From: Gibbula magus
Taxonomy: Eukaryota > Mollusca > Gastropoda > Trochida > Trochidae
NCBI GenBank assembly: GCA_936450465.1
Contig: OW388292.1
Coordinates: 4,049,756-4,113,755 of the forward strand
Length of the DNA stretch: 64,000 nucleotides
Direction of reading: 5' to 3'
The position numbers and the translations under genes were made by a program. The notes beneath the pieces are model-generated. The model worked only from the letters and a program-made list of their open reading frames with translations, made no database searches and was not told the DNA's origin. Positions 35,481 to 47,300 of this stretch are shown here, in pieces (positions within the stretch are counted from its first letter, which is position 1; every line of letters begins with the position of its first letter).

Positions 35481-35682
35481 CGAAATTTTGATTCGAATTG
35501 GACCTTTTATGGCTGGACAGATTTGGCCCAAAAGCTTCGCCTGGCGAGTGCTCAGTGATGGCTGTCAGACTGGAAAGTTTTGTTGAATTATCTGCAGTCG
35601 TTTTTGCTGAAAGTTGTACACAAAATCGGTGCAAATAAAAAACAAAAAACACGATAATAACAAATGACTGAATCCTTAATAA

Positions 35683-35730
35683 TTTGTACTGTAGAAGGTG
35701 GTGTTATTCCAAATGTAAAAATGTTACATT
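35683..35730 (+). mobile_element. SINE 3' fragment
   Basis: Only the 3' half of the local SINE family is present (TGTACTGTAGAAGGTGGTG, then TTATTCCAAATGTAA). Confidence 0.5.
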
Positions 35731-36111
35731 TGTTTACTATCAAAATGGCATGTATTTCTAATGTTTAAAAAGGTATTAACATTTCACAACCTTTCTCCGT
35801 GCGTGCATGGTGTGACAGTCACTGATATCACGCGATGAGGAAGCATTCTATACGCGTGTAGTTCGTGTTTCTCACGGTCCTGTCGGCTCAGCTCTTGAAC
35901 GTCAACTTATATAAGTTTGCTATCCAGTGATATTTCTGACGAGCATCAGTAATATATGGTGCATCCGGACTTTCGAATGAAATCAAGAAGACGTTGTCAA
36001 TGAGTCGATGACGTCCATTTGGAACTCTCCAGGAGTACACATGGATCCGTCCTGGACAAACCACAGTTACCTCCCTTACTGCAGTCCCGTGCCTTGATAG
36101 CACAACTCCTA

Positions 36112-36305
36112 TAATTCGCTGGGTTCATACTTGGAATAACGAATAAGAAAATTGGAATAATTCGCTGGGTTAACATTTTGAATAACGAATAAGGAAATGG
36201 AAATAACTCGGTAGCTTCATATTTTGAATAACGAATAACGAAATGGGAATAATTCGCTAGGTTCACATTTTGAATAACGAATAAGGAAAGGGAATATTCG
36301 CTAAC
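36112..36305. repeat. About 46-nt minisatellite, four imperfect copies
   Basis: Four imperfect repeats built around AATTCGCTGGGTTCA and TTGAATAACGAATAAGGAAA. Confidence 0.7.
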
Positions 36306-37106
36306 TTCCTATTGTGTCTGATCACGTTGTTGTTCGATGTTCTAACTGGTATGAACAGGTGAAGCTTTAGCAACAGTCGCTTCGACTCAATTGGCTCTTT
36401 GATTGACTGATGTCTGTATCAATATGTCACTTGACTGAGAGACATTTTACTGATCTGGTGTATATTTTGTGGAATTTTGCCAACGCTCAGCGAAGTGAAG
36501 ACCGGAATCAACACAGAGCTTTAACTGAGGATTAACTGATGAATCATTTATTTTAAAAATAATAAATGTTTAAACAGTAAAACAAATGAACTGAGCTCAA
36601 AGTAAACAATGAGTATTTTATATTGTCATATTCAATTAGCATATGACAAATCGATCGCAAAATGTTACCGCACAATTATGCTGTCAAGTTTTGCTATGGT
36701 TTCAAAGCTCAAAGTGGATGTTATATCAGCATCAAGCACTGCCTGTCGTTCACTTCTGCTTGTTAAGACAACTGTCCAAAAGCATTTGATATCATTTCCA
36801 ACATCGATAATTCATTTTTTTGAGGGTTATTTCCCTTAGGCTGTTAAAGAAACCCTTACCATGTGATACACACATCCATCAATAAAGCACCACTCTCTTT
36901 ATTTCGTCTGAGAAGAGCATAAATATGTTCTGAAAAGTTATTTAATAAAGCTTCTATCAAACAATTGAAAAAAGGAAAACTTGTTTGTATTTATCGTTTA
37001 ATTTGTATTAATATAATTTAGTGCTTGAAGAACAGGTGTGGTGCTTTCCAAAACCAAAGTTAGTTTATTTACAATTGAAGTGCTATTTGATTCAATAGTT
37101 ATCTGA
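36306..37106. other. Intergenic, nothing recognised
   Basis: AT-rich, no recognisable gene. A 76-codon forward frame at 36609-36839 has no family signature and is not called. Confidence 0.4.
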
Positions 37107-39195
37107 TACATATTATTTGATATTGATATACTGTACTGATATACTGTATGATATACTGTACTGATATACTGTATGATATACTGTATGATATACTGTACTG
37201 ATATACTGTACTGATATACTGTACTGATATAATGTACTGATATACTGTATGATATACCGTATGATATACTGTATGATATACTGTACTGATATACTGTACT
37301 GATATACTGTATGATATACTGTACTGATATACTGTATGATATACTGTACTGATATACTGTACTGATATACTGTATGATATACTGTATGATATACTGTACT
37401 GATATACTGTACTGATATACTGTATGATATACTGTACTGATATACTGTATGATATACTGTACTGATATACTGTACTGATATACTGTACTGATATACTGTA
37501 CTGATATACTGTATGATATACTGTATGATATACTGTATGATATACTGTACTGATATACTGTACTGATATACTGTATGATATACTGTACTGATATACTGTA
37601 TGATATACTGTACTGATATACTGTACTGATATACTGTATGATATACTGTACTGATATACTGTATGATATACTGTATGATATACTGTACTGATATACTGTA
37701 CTGATATACTGTATGATATACTGTACTGATATACTGTATGATATACTGTACTGATATACTGTACTGATATACTGTACTGATATACTGTACTGATATACTG
37801 TACTGATATACTGTACTGATATACTGTACTGATATACTGTATGATATACTGTATGATATACTGTACTGATATACTGTATGATATACTGTACTGAAATAAT
37901 GTATGATATACTGTACTGATATACTGTATGATATACTGTATGATATACTGTACTGATATACTGTACTGATATACTGTATGAAATACTGTATGATATACTG
38001 TATGATACACTGTATGATATACTGTACTGATATACCGTATGATATACTGTGTGATATACTGTACTGATATAATGTACTGATATACTGTATGATATACCGT
38101 ATGATATACTGTACTGATATACTGTACTGATATACTGTACTGATATACTGTACTGATATACTGTATGATATACTGTACTGATATACTGTATGATATACTG
38201 TATGATATACTGTACTGATATACTGTATGATAAACTGTACTGATATACTGTATGATATAGTGTATGATATACTGTACTGATATACTGTACTGATATACTG
38301 TATGAAATACTGTATGATATACTGTATGATACACTGTATGATATACTGTACTGATATACCGTATGATATACTGTATGATATACTGTACTGATATAATGTA
38401 CTGATATACTGTATGATATACCGTATGATATACTGTACTGATATACTGTATGATATACTGTACTTATATACTGTATGATATACTGTATGATATACTGTAT
38501 GATATACTGTACTGATATACTGTATGATATACTGTACTTATATACTGTATGATATACTGTATGATATACTGTATGATATACTGTACTGATATACTGTATG
38601 ATATACTGTACTGATATACTGTATGATATACTGTATGATATACTGTACTGATATACTGTACTTATATACTGTATGATATACTGTACTTATATACTGTATG
38701 ATATACTGTATGATATACTGTATGATATACTGTACTGATATACTGTACTGATATACTGTACTGATATACTGTATGATATACTGTATGAAATACTGTATGA
38801 TATACTGTATGATATACTGTATGATATACTGTACTGATATACTGTATGATATACTGTAATGATATACTGTATGATATACTGTATGATATACTGTATGATA
38901 TACTGTACTGATATACTGTACTGATATAATGTATGATATACTGTATTGATATACTGTATGATATCCTATATGATATACTGTATGATATACTGTATGATAT
39001 ACTGTACTGATATACTGTATGATATACTGTATGATATACTGTACTGATATACTGTACTGATATACTGTATGATATACTGTACTGATATACTGTACTGATA
39101 TACTGTACTGATATACTGTAAACTGATATATATATATATAATGATATATTGTAAACTGATATATATAATGATATACTGTACTGATATACTGAAAA
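37107..39195. repeat. Short-unit satellite (TGATATACTGTA type)
   Basis: About 2.1 kb of alternating 11-nt (TGATATACTGT + A) and 13-nt (with AC added) units. A higher-order block carrying the rare variants GAAATACTG, GATACACTG and GATATACCG recurs with about 324-nt spacing (marker at 38001 and 38325). The 411-codon minus-strand frame across it is a repeat artefact. Confidence 0.95.
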
Positions 39196-40060
39196 CTGGA
39201 TTGAAGTATTACTGAATCACAGACGCAGTTTTAGCCAAACTTTCATAAACGTAAAATGTTCAAAATGATTATTTTACAACCAAAGCCAGTTACCTTTTCT
39301 GGGATTATCTTCTTCGAACGATTATACGATTTCTATTAGACAACATCAAGTAAAATGATTATACGAATTATTGAAATTCTTATTAACATGACCTATTTAC
39401 CAACTGAACACGTGAACTGTTGGAAAAGGGACTGAAACTTCGAAGTGCTGGATCTGGTACGTGTCAGAATGGCTCCCACAGTGTAGAAGGTGAACATCAA
39501 AGCAAATGATTATTCTTCCCTCAATATCCTCGATGTGATATCCTCTAATATGGCCCAACGACGGCATTGTCAACGAACACGCACGTGCACCTCGCTGAAA
39601 TGTACAGCTAACGCTATAAACTGCATGGCTAATGTCGACATTGCCAAAGAAGAAACTTTCAGTATGTTAAGACATGTTGCAACCAAAATTGAATAACATT
39701 CTTATATAAAAAGAAATACAGAAATGTGTGATATTATATCACGCATTATAAGAACATTATTCATTTGGTCATGAAAAAATGTACAGTTTCAACTGGCCTC
39801 GTGGTGTAATGCCAGAAAGCACCAGGACACGGGTTCAATCCCAGGTGTCTTATATGTTTATATATAATCCGACATTTTATAAAATATCATCACTAGGATT
39901 TGGAAATTTAGAAAAGTGACTCCATTGATTACTCAGTTGTTAAAAAGTGAAGGTATAATAGAAAAGTGTAGGTACATCAGAAAAAGTGTAGGTATATCAG
40001 AATTAATGAATTAACGTATTCAATGTATACAAAGCTGTATATGATTTACAAGACAAATCG
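39196..40060. other. Intergenic between genes 1 and 2, with tRNA-like fragment
   Basis: No exon recognised. At about 39795-39850 a plus-strand stretch has an A-box-like GGCCTCGTGG and a B box GGTTCAATCCC, resembling a SINE head or tRNA relic. It does not fold convincingly as a full tRNA. Confidence 0.4.
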
Positions 40061-40080
40061 ATCTCTTATTTATAGGTATG

Positions 40081-41231
40081 TTTATTCAAAATAGTGTATG
40101 TACAAAAGTAAACAACATTTCAACAAGACACAGAATCGTACAAAAGTAAAAATATGAAAATGGAGATATATCTATATATATACATACATACAATACTTAC
40201 ATTGAATACAGTATTTACATATACCTTGACAGACATTGTCTGTCTCAAATAAATACTAAACCTGTAACTCTCATAAAGCAAATAGAAAACTACAGAGAGT
40301 GATCTACTTCATCACGCGTACACTGCCCTGAACATGTATGTGAACACAGGGATATAAATACATGTAGAAGTTTACCAACGTTTCCAACATAAGTTCCAAC
40401 ACATGCATAACGGTTTTTTTAAATCTAAATATTCATGTTCGAGTGATAGTTACAGATAAATATATAAAGAAACAAGGGTGGATTTCTAATGACACATGGA
40501 TATACATTGTATATACATGTAGAAGTTTCCTACATTTCAAACATAGCTTCCTCACGTGCATACCTTTGTTAAACATTTAAGTCTTCATGTTCGAGTGATA
40601 GTTATTAATATATAAAGAAACAAATGTGGATTCTAATGATCGTTTAGCGAAGGCTACCACTAGCTAGGCTACAATGGTAACTACGTACATAGGAGAAGAT
40701 GCCTACAGGAACATCTCCCTCGCTGTAGATACCACATGGTGAATCGTGTATACAGACATCTGTATCTGTGTTGGTAGTAATATGTATACATGCATCCTAT
40801 CAAGCATATTGATTTTGATTCAAGGATGATACACTCAGAGTCTATCCGAAACATACACACTTCAAGGATGATACACTCAGAGTCTATCCGAAACATACAC
40901 ACTTCAAGGATGATACACTCAGAGTCTATCCGAAACATACACACTTCAAGGATGATACACTCAGAGTCTATCCGAAACATACACACTTCAAGGAACTGTC
41001 AATAGTATTTGATAAAATTACATCAACTAAACACATTTTCATTTGAGTAACTGGAAGATTATTGATCTGAGATAAAACAAAAATTAAGTAACGAAATGAT
41101 GTATTTTCTCCTTTGAATTCACTTTCTCAAAGAAGGGACTAACTGACTGAGTAATTGACAAATCATTGACGCTGAGCTGGTAGTGAAAACGTGGAATGGA
41201 GATGAAAGCTGGAAGGTTCTTTTGCGAACTG
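40081..41231 (-). other. Gene 2 3' UTR with internal repeats
   Basis: Downstream of the gene 2 stop on the minus strand. An AATAAA (minus) at 40086-40081 is the best polyadenylation signal. The region holds a diverged direct duplication of about 125 nt (40362-40490 and 40517-40640) and the 42-nt repeat below. The extent of the UTR is predicted. Confidence 0.45.
40820..40994. repeat. 42-nt minisatellite, four copies
   Basis: Four nearly identical 42-nt units (AAGGATGATACACTCAGAG, then TCTATCCGAAACATACACAC). The 14-codon periodic frames on both strands are by-products. Confidence 0.95.
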
Positions 41232-41365
41232 CTATAACTTCTTGGTGTCGGCCTCTCCCAGTGTAACTACGGATGTCTTCTCCGTCATGGCAAGTTTAGC
41301 TTCCTCGAAATGTTGGTCTACCACTTCCTTAGGCGTGCATCCTATCCGGAAGTAGCTTATCTCCC
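41232..41365 (-). CDS. Gene 2 exon 8 (terminal)
   Basis: Minus strand: acceptor TTCAG, then GEISYFRIGCTPKEVVDQHF and about 24 more codons to TAG (41234-41232). It closes the YrdC fold. The homologous segment begins every A exon in gene 1. Confidence 0.85.
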
Positions 41366-44300
41366 CTGAAATATGCCATAATACAAAATTGTAACGTGTT
41401 TGAGGGACATATGGTATGAATGGTAATGAATGGTATGAATGGTAATGAATGGTAATGAATGGTATGAATGGTAATGAATGGTAATGAATGGTATGAATGG
41501 TAATGAATGATAATGAATGGTATGAATGGTATGAATGGTAATGAATGGTATGACTGGTAAATTAAAACCAAAGGCAAAGTGTATGTAGTGGCACTTTTGA
41601 CTTATTTCAAGTATATTTGTCATACGCGATTATCTCCCCTGAGCTGGTTGAAGAGTCGATGCCGTTAGCCTCAGAGATGGAGATGGGTAGATCTTGCATC
41701 AATATCTTCACAGTGCAACAAAACAAGCAAGTGATGGCATGTTTTCTAAATGTATCTATCTATTCTGGGATGTCCGTGAATCTCAATGTGGTTATGTTAT
41801 TCCAGATTTTGTCTGTGAAGGACAACATGCTATTTATATAATCTGAATGGGTAGCTGGACTGGGTAGATATGTAGATATGTAGATATGTAGATCATGTAG
41901 ATCATGTAGATCATGTAGATATGTAGATCATGTAGATATGTAGAAATGTAGATCATGTAGATCATGTAGATATGTAGATCATGTAGATATGTAGATATGT
42001 AGATCTGAAGATATGTAGATATGTAGATCATGTAGATCATGTAGATATGTAGATCATGTAGATATGTAGATCATGTAGATATGTAGATCATGTAGATATG
42101 TAGATCATGTAGATATGTAGATATGTAGATCATGTAGATATGTAGAAATGTAGATCATGTAGATCATTTAGATCATGTAGATCATGTAGAAATGTAGATC
42201 ATGTAGATCATGTAGATCATGTAGATATGTAGATCATGTAGATCATGTAGATCATGTAGATATGTAGATCATGTAGATCATGTAGATATGTAGATCATGT
42301 AGATATGTAGATCATGTAGATCATGTAGATCATGTAGATATGTAGATATGTAGATCATGTAGATATGTAGATCATGTAGATATGTAGATCATGTAGATAT
42401 GTAGATCATGTAGATATGTAGATCATGTAGATCATGTAGATATGTAGATATGTAGATCATGTAGATATGTAGATCATGTAGATATGTAGATCATGTAGAT
42501 ATGTAGATCATGTAGATATGTAGATATGTAGATCATGTAGATCATGTAGATCATGTAGATCATGTAGGTAGATCATGTAGATCAGTGAGTACTGCTTACC
42601 TTTGTCAATGCTCATACAGTTGACGACCGTGGAAGCAACAATCTCCCGAGACTCTCCGTCACAGATCACCCCGTCCAGATTCTTCCCTGGTGACAGAAAA
42701 CTCATTCAAACATCGTCCAGTGCACAACACATGTGTTCATACAGCAACAACACATGTGTTCATACAGCATCAACACATGTGTTCATACAGCAACAACACA
42801 TGTGTTCATACAGCAACAATACATGTGTTCATACAGCAACAAAACGTTCTTGTTAGCAATTGTTATATTAGTAATAGAGTAGGTTGGTTCTTAAAACACA
42901 ATACTCATATAATATAAAGTTACTGTCTGGCGAACTAAGAAGGCCATTTATCGGATTTCATGTGTGCTTCAAGTGAGGAAGAGAGAGACAGTAAGTTAGA
43001 GAGAAGCGAGAGAGACACACACGCTGCTCCTGTGTTACAGCCGACAGACGAGCGTGATCTGGAGAGCGGTGATGGTATCGTAATAATCTCTTCCGTTATC
43101 CGTTTGAAAATTGGATCACTTTTACGGAGTAACATTAAACTGGGCCAGGTGCTTTTGTCATACACTAATTCGGTAATCAGACGGGATTTTCAATTTGATG
43201 ATGGTTTTAAAATGTCAAAATGTTGTTAAAAACAAAATAATAATTATATCATATTCATAATAATACAAGATGCAAAAGTTGAACGTAAATTTGAGAAATA
43301 TTAATCATATGTCCTTGTCATGGCAAAATACATTTGAGTTATATATGAGGACGTACCCAGTGCGTTGATTAGCATACTGTGATGGGTGCTATCAGGGCCT
43401 CCACTTGGGTTTCCGGAAGTGATTGCGATTGGTCCGGACCACGACACAAGGTAGGCAAGGACACAGCTGTCTGGTACCCGGATGCAGATACTGTCATCTG
43501 TTCCTACAAGATCAATGGCGTCTCCAAGTCCGAGGTTATGCATCCACCGACCTTTGGGTACCACACAGCTGATGCCACCTGGGTAGCATCTCTCCATGAA
43601 GTTCCAAAGAAGAGGACTGAAGTCGGGGCCGGCTTCTTTCAGTTGGTCGAGACTAGAGAGGCACAGACAGATGGGTTTCTCTGGAGGACGTTCCTTGACG
43701 GTGTAGATCCTGGAGATGGACTGGGGGTGTTTGCAGGAGGCGGCTATGGCGTACACGGTGTCTGTAGGAGTCCCCACTACCCCTCCCTTATCCAGGATCT
43801 TGGCAACCTTCCTGAGGGCGGAGGAGCGGCGGGAGGGGAACAGGTTACAGGGCGGGTTCTCATAGGGATCGACGTACTTCTCCTGGATATAGAGTAGAGT
43901 AGAGTAGAGTAGAGTAGAGTAGAGTAGAGTAGAGTAGAGTAGAGTAGAGGATCAGTGGAGGGTCAGAGGATTCGTTTGGTAATAGAGCAAGATGTCGTCA
44001 TAATGAGTTTATAACTTATCTCTGTTTTTATGACATTAAACGTCATAATTCATTTGTGATTTGTCCAAGAATAACTTACTAATAATTTACTCAGAAGGAA
44101 CGTAATTGAAATGAAACGTCCATGTGATAAGAACAATTTGACAGCAATTTGGCCTTCGCTACAATTAAATCATTTTCGATATTTATTTTTCGATATTTGC
44201 AGTTGATGAATGATGTTATGGAGGTGATTTGCACGCAGGGCCTACTGACCTCGAGCAGTGCGTCTCCCACTGGAATAACCACATCCTGTAGGACGCCGTT

Positions 44301-47300
44301 CACAAGTTCAGCAATAGCGCCGTACAGACACACGACGGCTGCAAGTAAGTAGGTAAGTACTGAATCAAAATATTTATAATAAATACATAAATACATACAT
44401 ACAGCTTAAAACATACATTTGAAAATAAAATATACCAATATCTTTAAAAAGGATGTGGAATTTGAAGGTCACTACTAACACCATGTAAACAGTGAAAAAC
44501 AGCCGCCCTGAAATTAAGTATGGGATTATACTTGAATATACAGTTAAAAACAAGGACATGGCAGTTTTGTCAAAGACCAGATAACAGATGGAGGTTTTAA
44601 TACGGGGATGCCCTCTCTAGAGATTGCTGCCAACAATAGACCGGAGCGGACACCTGTTCCAGGGGTGGATATAGGCTATAGATGTACGGTACCTACCTGC
44701 GAGTATGGGGTGGTTACAGGTGTGTGGTACCTACCTGCGAGTATGGCGGTGATGAGGATCATCCAGGGCGGGTTGGTGTTGAAGCACCTGACTATCTGGG
44801 CTATACAACAAAGCTCCATCAGCAGCGAGACGGGAATCCACACCCGGGTGAAGACTGGAGTCATGAACATCCCCACCGTGTGCAGGATGAACACCCCGAT
44901 AGAAGCGGACCGCAGGGGAAACGCCAACGTGCCTGGGGTAACAACATCAATAGTTAGTGAATGTGTCAGTATAGTGTAGTTACAGTAAGTTAATCATAGA
45001 GATCCAAAAGACATTATGCCATTCTTGATGTATTTATGTTAACTTAATGTAAATGTAGGTAAAACACCAAAATGAGGCAAGATTGTTTATCAGATACACC
45101 TATGTATTCATATCAGTCTATGTTCTAATATTGTGTCCCGGCGAAGACCAACTGGTCTACTCACTGTCTATAAGCAGTGCTGTCCACACCGCCCAGAAGC
45201 CGGCCAGCACGATGAGGTAGTAGCACTTGGCGAGACTGCCCGCCGCGAAGGAGAGACGGGCGGCGTACAGGTGGAGGATGAGGCCCGCCACTATAATCCA
45301 GGGAAGGGCCAGCGTGCCCCCTCTCTGCGCCTCGAGGGGGGCAAGACAGGAGAGGGCCACGCCACTGGAGATGAGCGCCAGACAGTCGGCGATCTTGAGG
45401 TCGACCTTCTCCTCGTCTCGGTATTGGCTCGGGTCGCCCTTACCTCCTCTGTGAACAGTAGAAGTGTAGGGATGTTATAAATATAATAAACCCTTACCCC
45501 TCTGTGAACAGAAGAAGTGTAGGGATGATATAAATATAATAAACCCTTACCCCTCTGTGAACAGTAGAAGTGTAGGGATGATACAAATATAACAAAACCC
45601 TTACCCCTCTGTGAACAGTAGAAGTGCAGACATGATATAAATGCTAAAATAAAAGTTAACCTTTATCAAATATGTACATGATAATGTGGAGTCATGATTT
45701 GAATATTATAAAGAATCCGTAATAGTTAACCGATTTGTGCATGGAAGAGTGGAGACATTACATAAATGTTAAATAAAACCTTTAACCTTTAAGCTTCACC
45801 CGATCTGTGCTTGGTAAAAGTGGAAACCCTAATCCCTCCCGCACTTAACACTCTCACATTCAAGCGGTCTTCACGTTATGACAGGGCCAAGAGTGTGTTC
45901 GTTTTCATGTAACTGTTGGTAATGGTTTAAAATTTGTTTTCTCAATCAAGTTGGACTGATGTCTCTAATGCTATTCTATAGGTACTGGAACATAGGAGAA
46001 ATTAGAGACGACGCGCCTTCTTTGTCAATGATGATCCCGTTCTTCATTTACAGATATTCCGTTAGCCATTACTGTAGCTATAAGTAACTGAAGGACTCTC
46101 ATCTTCAAACAAAGGGAATAGTTAGAAACTTCAAAACTAACCTTTAATCTTTTAATTATTTTCTCATGTCCACCATTGCATAATTTTGACAGAAGACCCC
46201 AAAAGACTTCGTTTATCTTTTTTTCTGTTAATTTCACATTATATTTTGATCATAATCTGTTATTAATTTATATTTCTCTGTTTTTCAATGTTACTGTTCA
46301 GATGTAGAAAAACATGTTAGTTATAACGTCATGCACCTTTCTGATTCACTAAACAATTCATTAAAAACTATTGATACACCTGGGCGGCGTTTTCCTTTGA
46401 TCTTAACCTGTTGTTTATTTCCGGCAAAGGTGAGAAAGTCAACAATTCGAACTACATGTTACCGGCAAGACCCAAGGCGGATATTATATCATTATTGTGT
46501 ACTATTATTGCGTACTGGCTCACGTCCGTTCCTGTTAGTAAGATATCACCCACCGAAAGGAGGGGCGTTGTTTCCCTTATTCACAGGGTGGGGGACAATA
46601 TACTGTGACCTTTATCATCTGCATCGACCTACAGTCCGAATTGTCACGTTCACATATATCTGCTGTTAAAACTTTTTATTTATCACTGATTTTGGCATTG
46701 TACTTTCCATACAATTCAGTGTTTAATTAAAAAAAACACTTTTTGAAATAAAGTTTAGGTTGATCTTATTGAATGCAACGTTTAAAAAAACAAACCGTTC
46801 GTGTGACGTTACACAACCAAAACATCGTTAGAGAGTTTCAAATTTCACTGCTATTTTTATCAAACAATCGGACTCACAACACCAAAAATTTCAAATGAGT
46901 TGCAAATGGTTGTTTAATGATGGTTTACTGTCTCATGTCTGATGCAATACTATACTCTACATGCCATTGGACACTGCCCATGCTACGGTGAACTACACAA
47001 CTACAAATATGACGCTACCACAGGAAGTACATTATCCTTCTCCCCAGGGTTCTATCTTGAGCTACACTCTTTCCAAACTGCAGCTTCTCCTCACAGTGTT
47101 GGTTAAAGTATCCTATTTGGTCTATCTATGATCTAAGGTTTGGTCACTATGATTTATGTTTGGTACCTATCTTGTATGGGCTATGATCCCTTGGACTGTG
47201 ACCCTAGTAAAGAGAAGAATAAGCGAGCTGACGTACCCGAGTCCCTTGAAGAGTGAGATGAGGACCTTCTTCAGCTTATCGGTGTGGATGACCTCAGTCC

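Noticed and set aside
37099..38334. 411-codon minus-strand frame
   Set aside because: Pure satellite translation (YHTV, QYSIS repeats) with no coding character.
39795..39850. Functional tRNA gene
   Set aside because: A- and B-box-like motifs are present but no full cloverleaf could be drawn; a SINE head or relic is likelier.
43379..43897. 172-codon forward frame antisense to gene 2 exon 6
   Set aside because: The opposite strand holds the YrdC exon with correct splice sites and family motifs.
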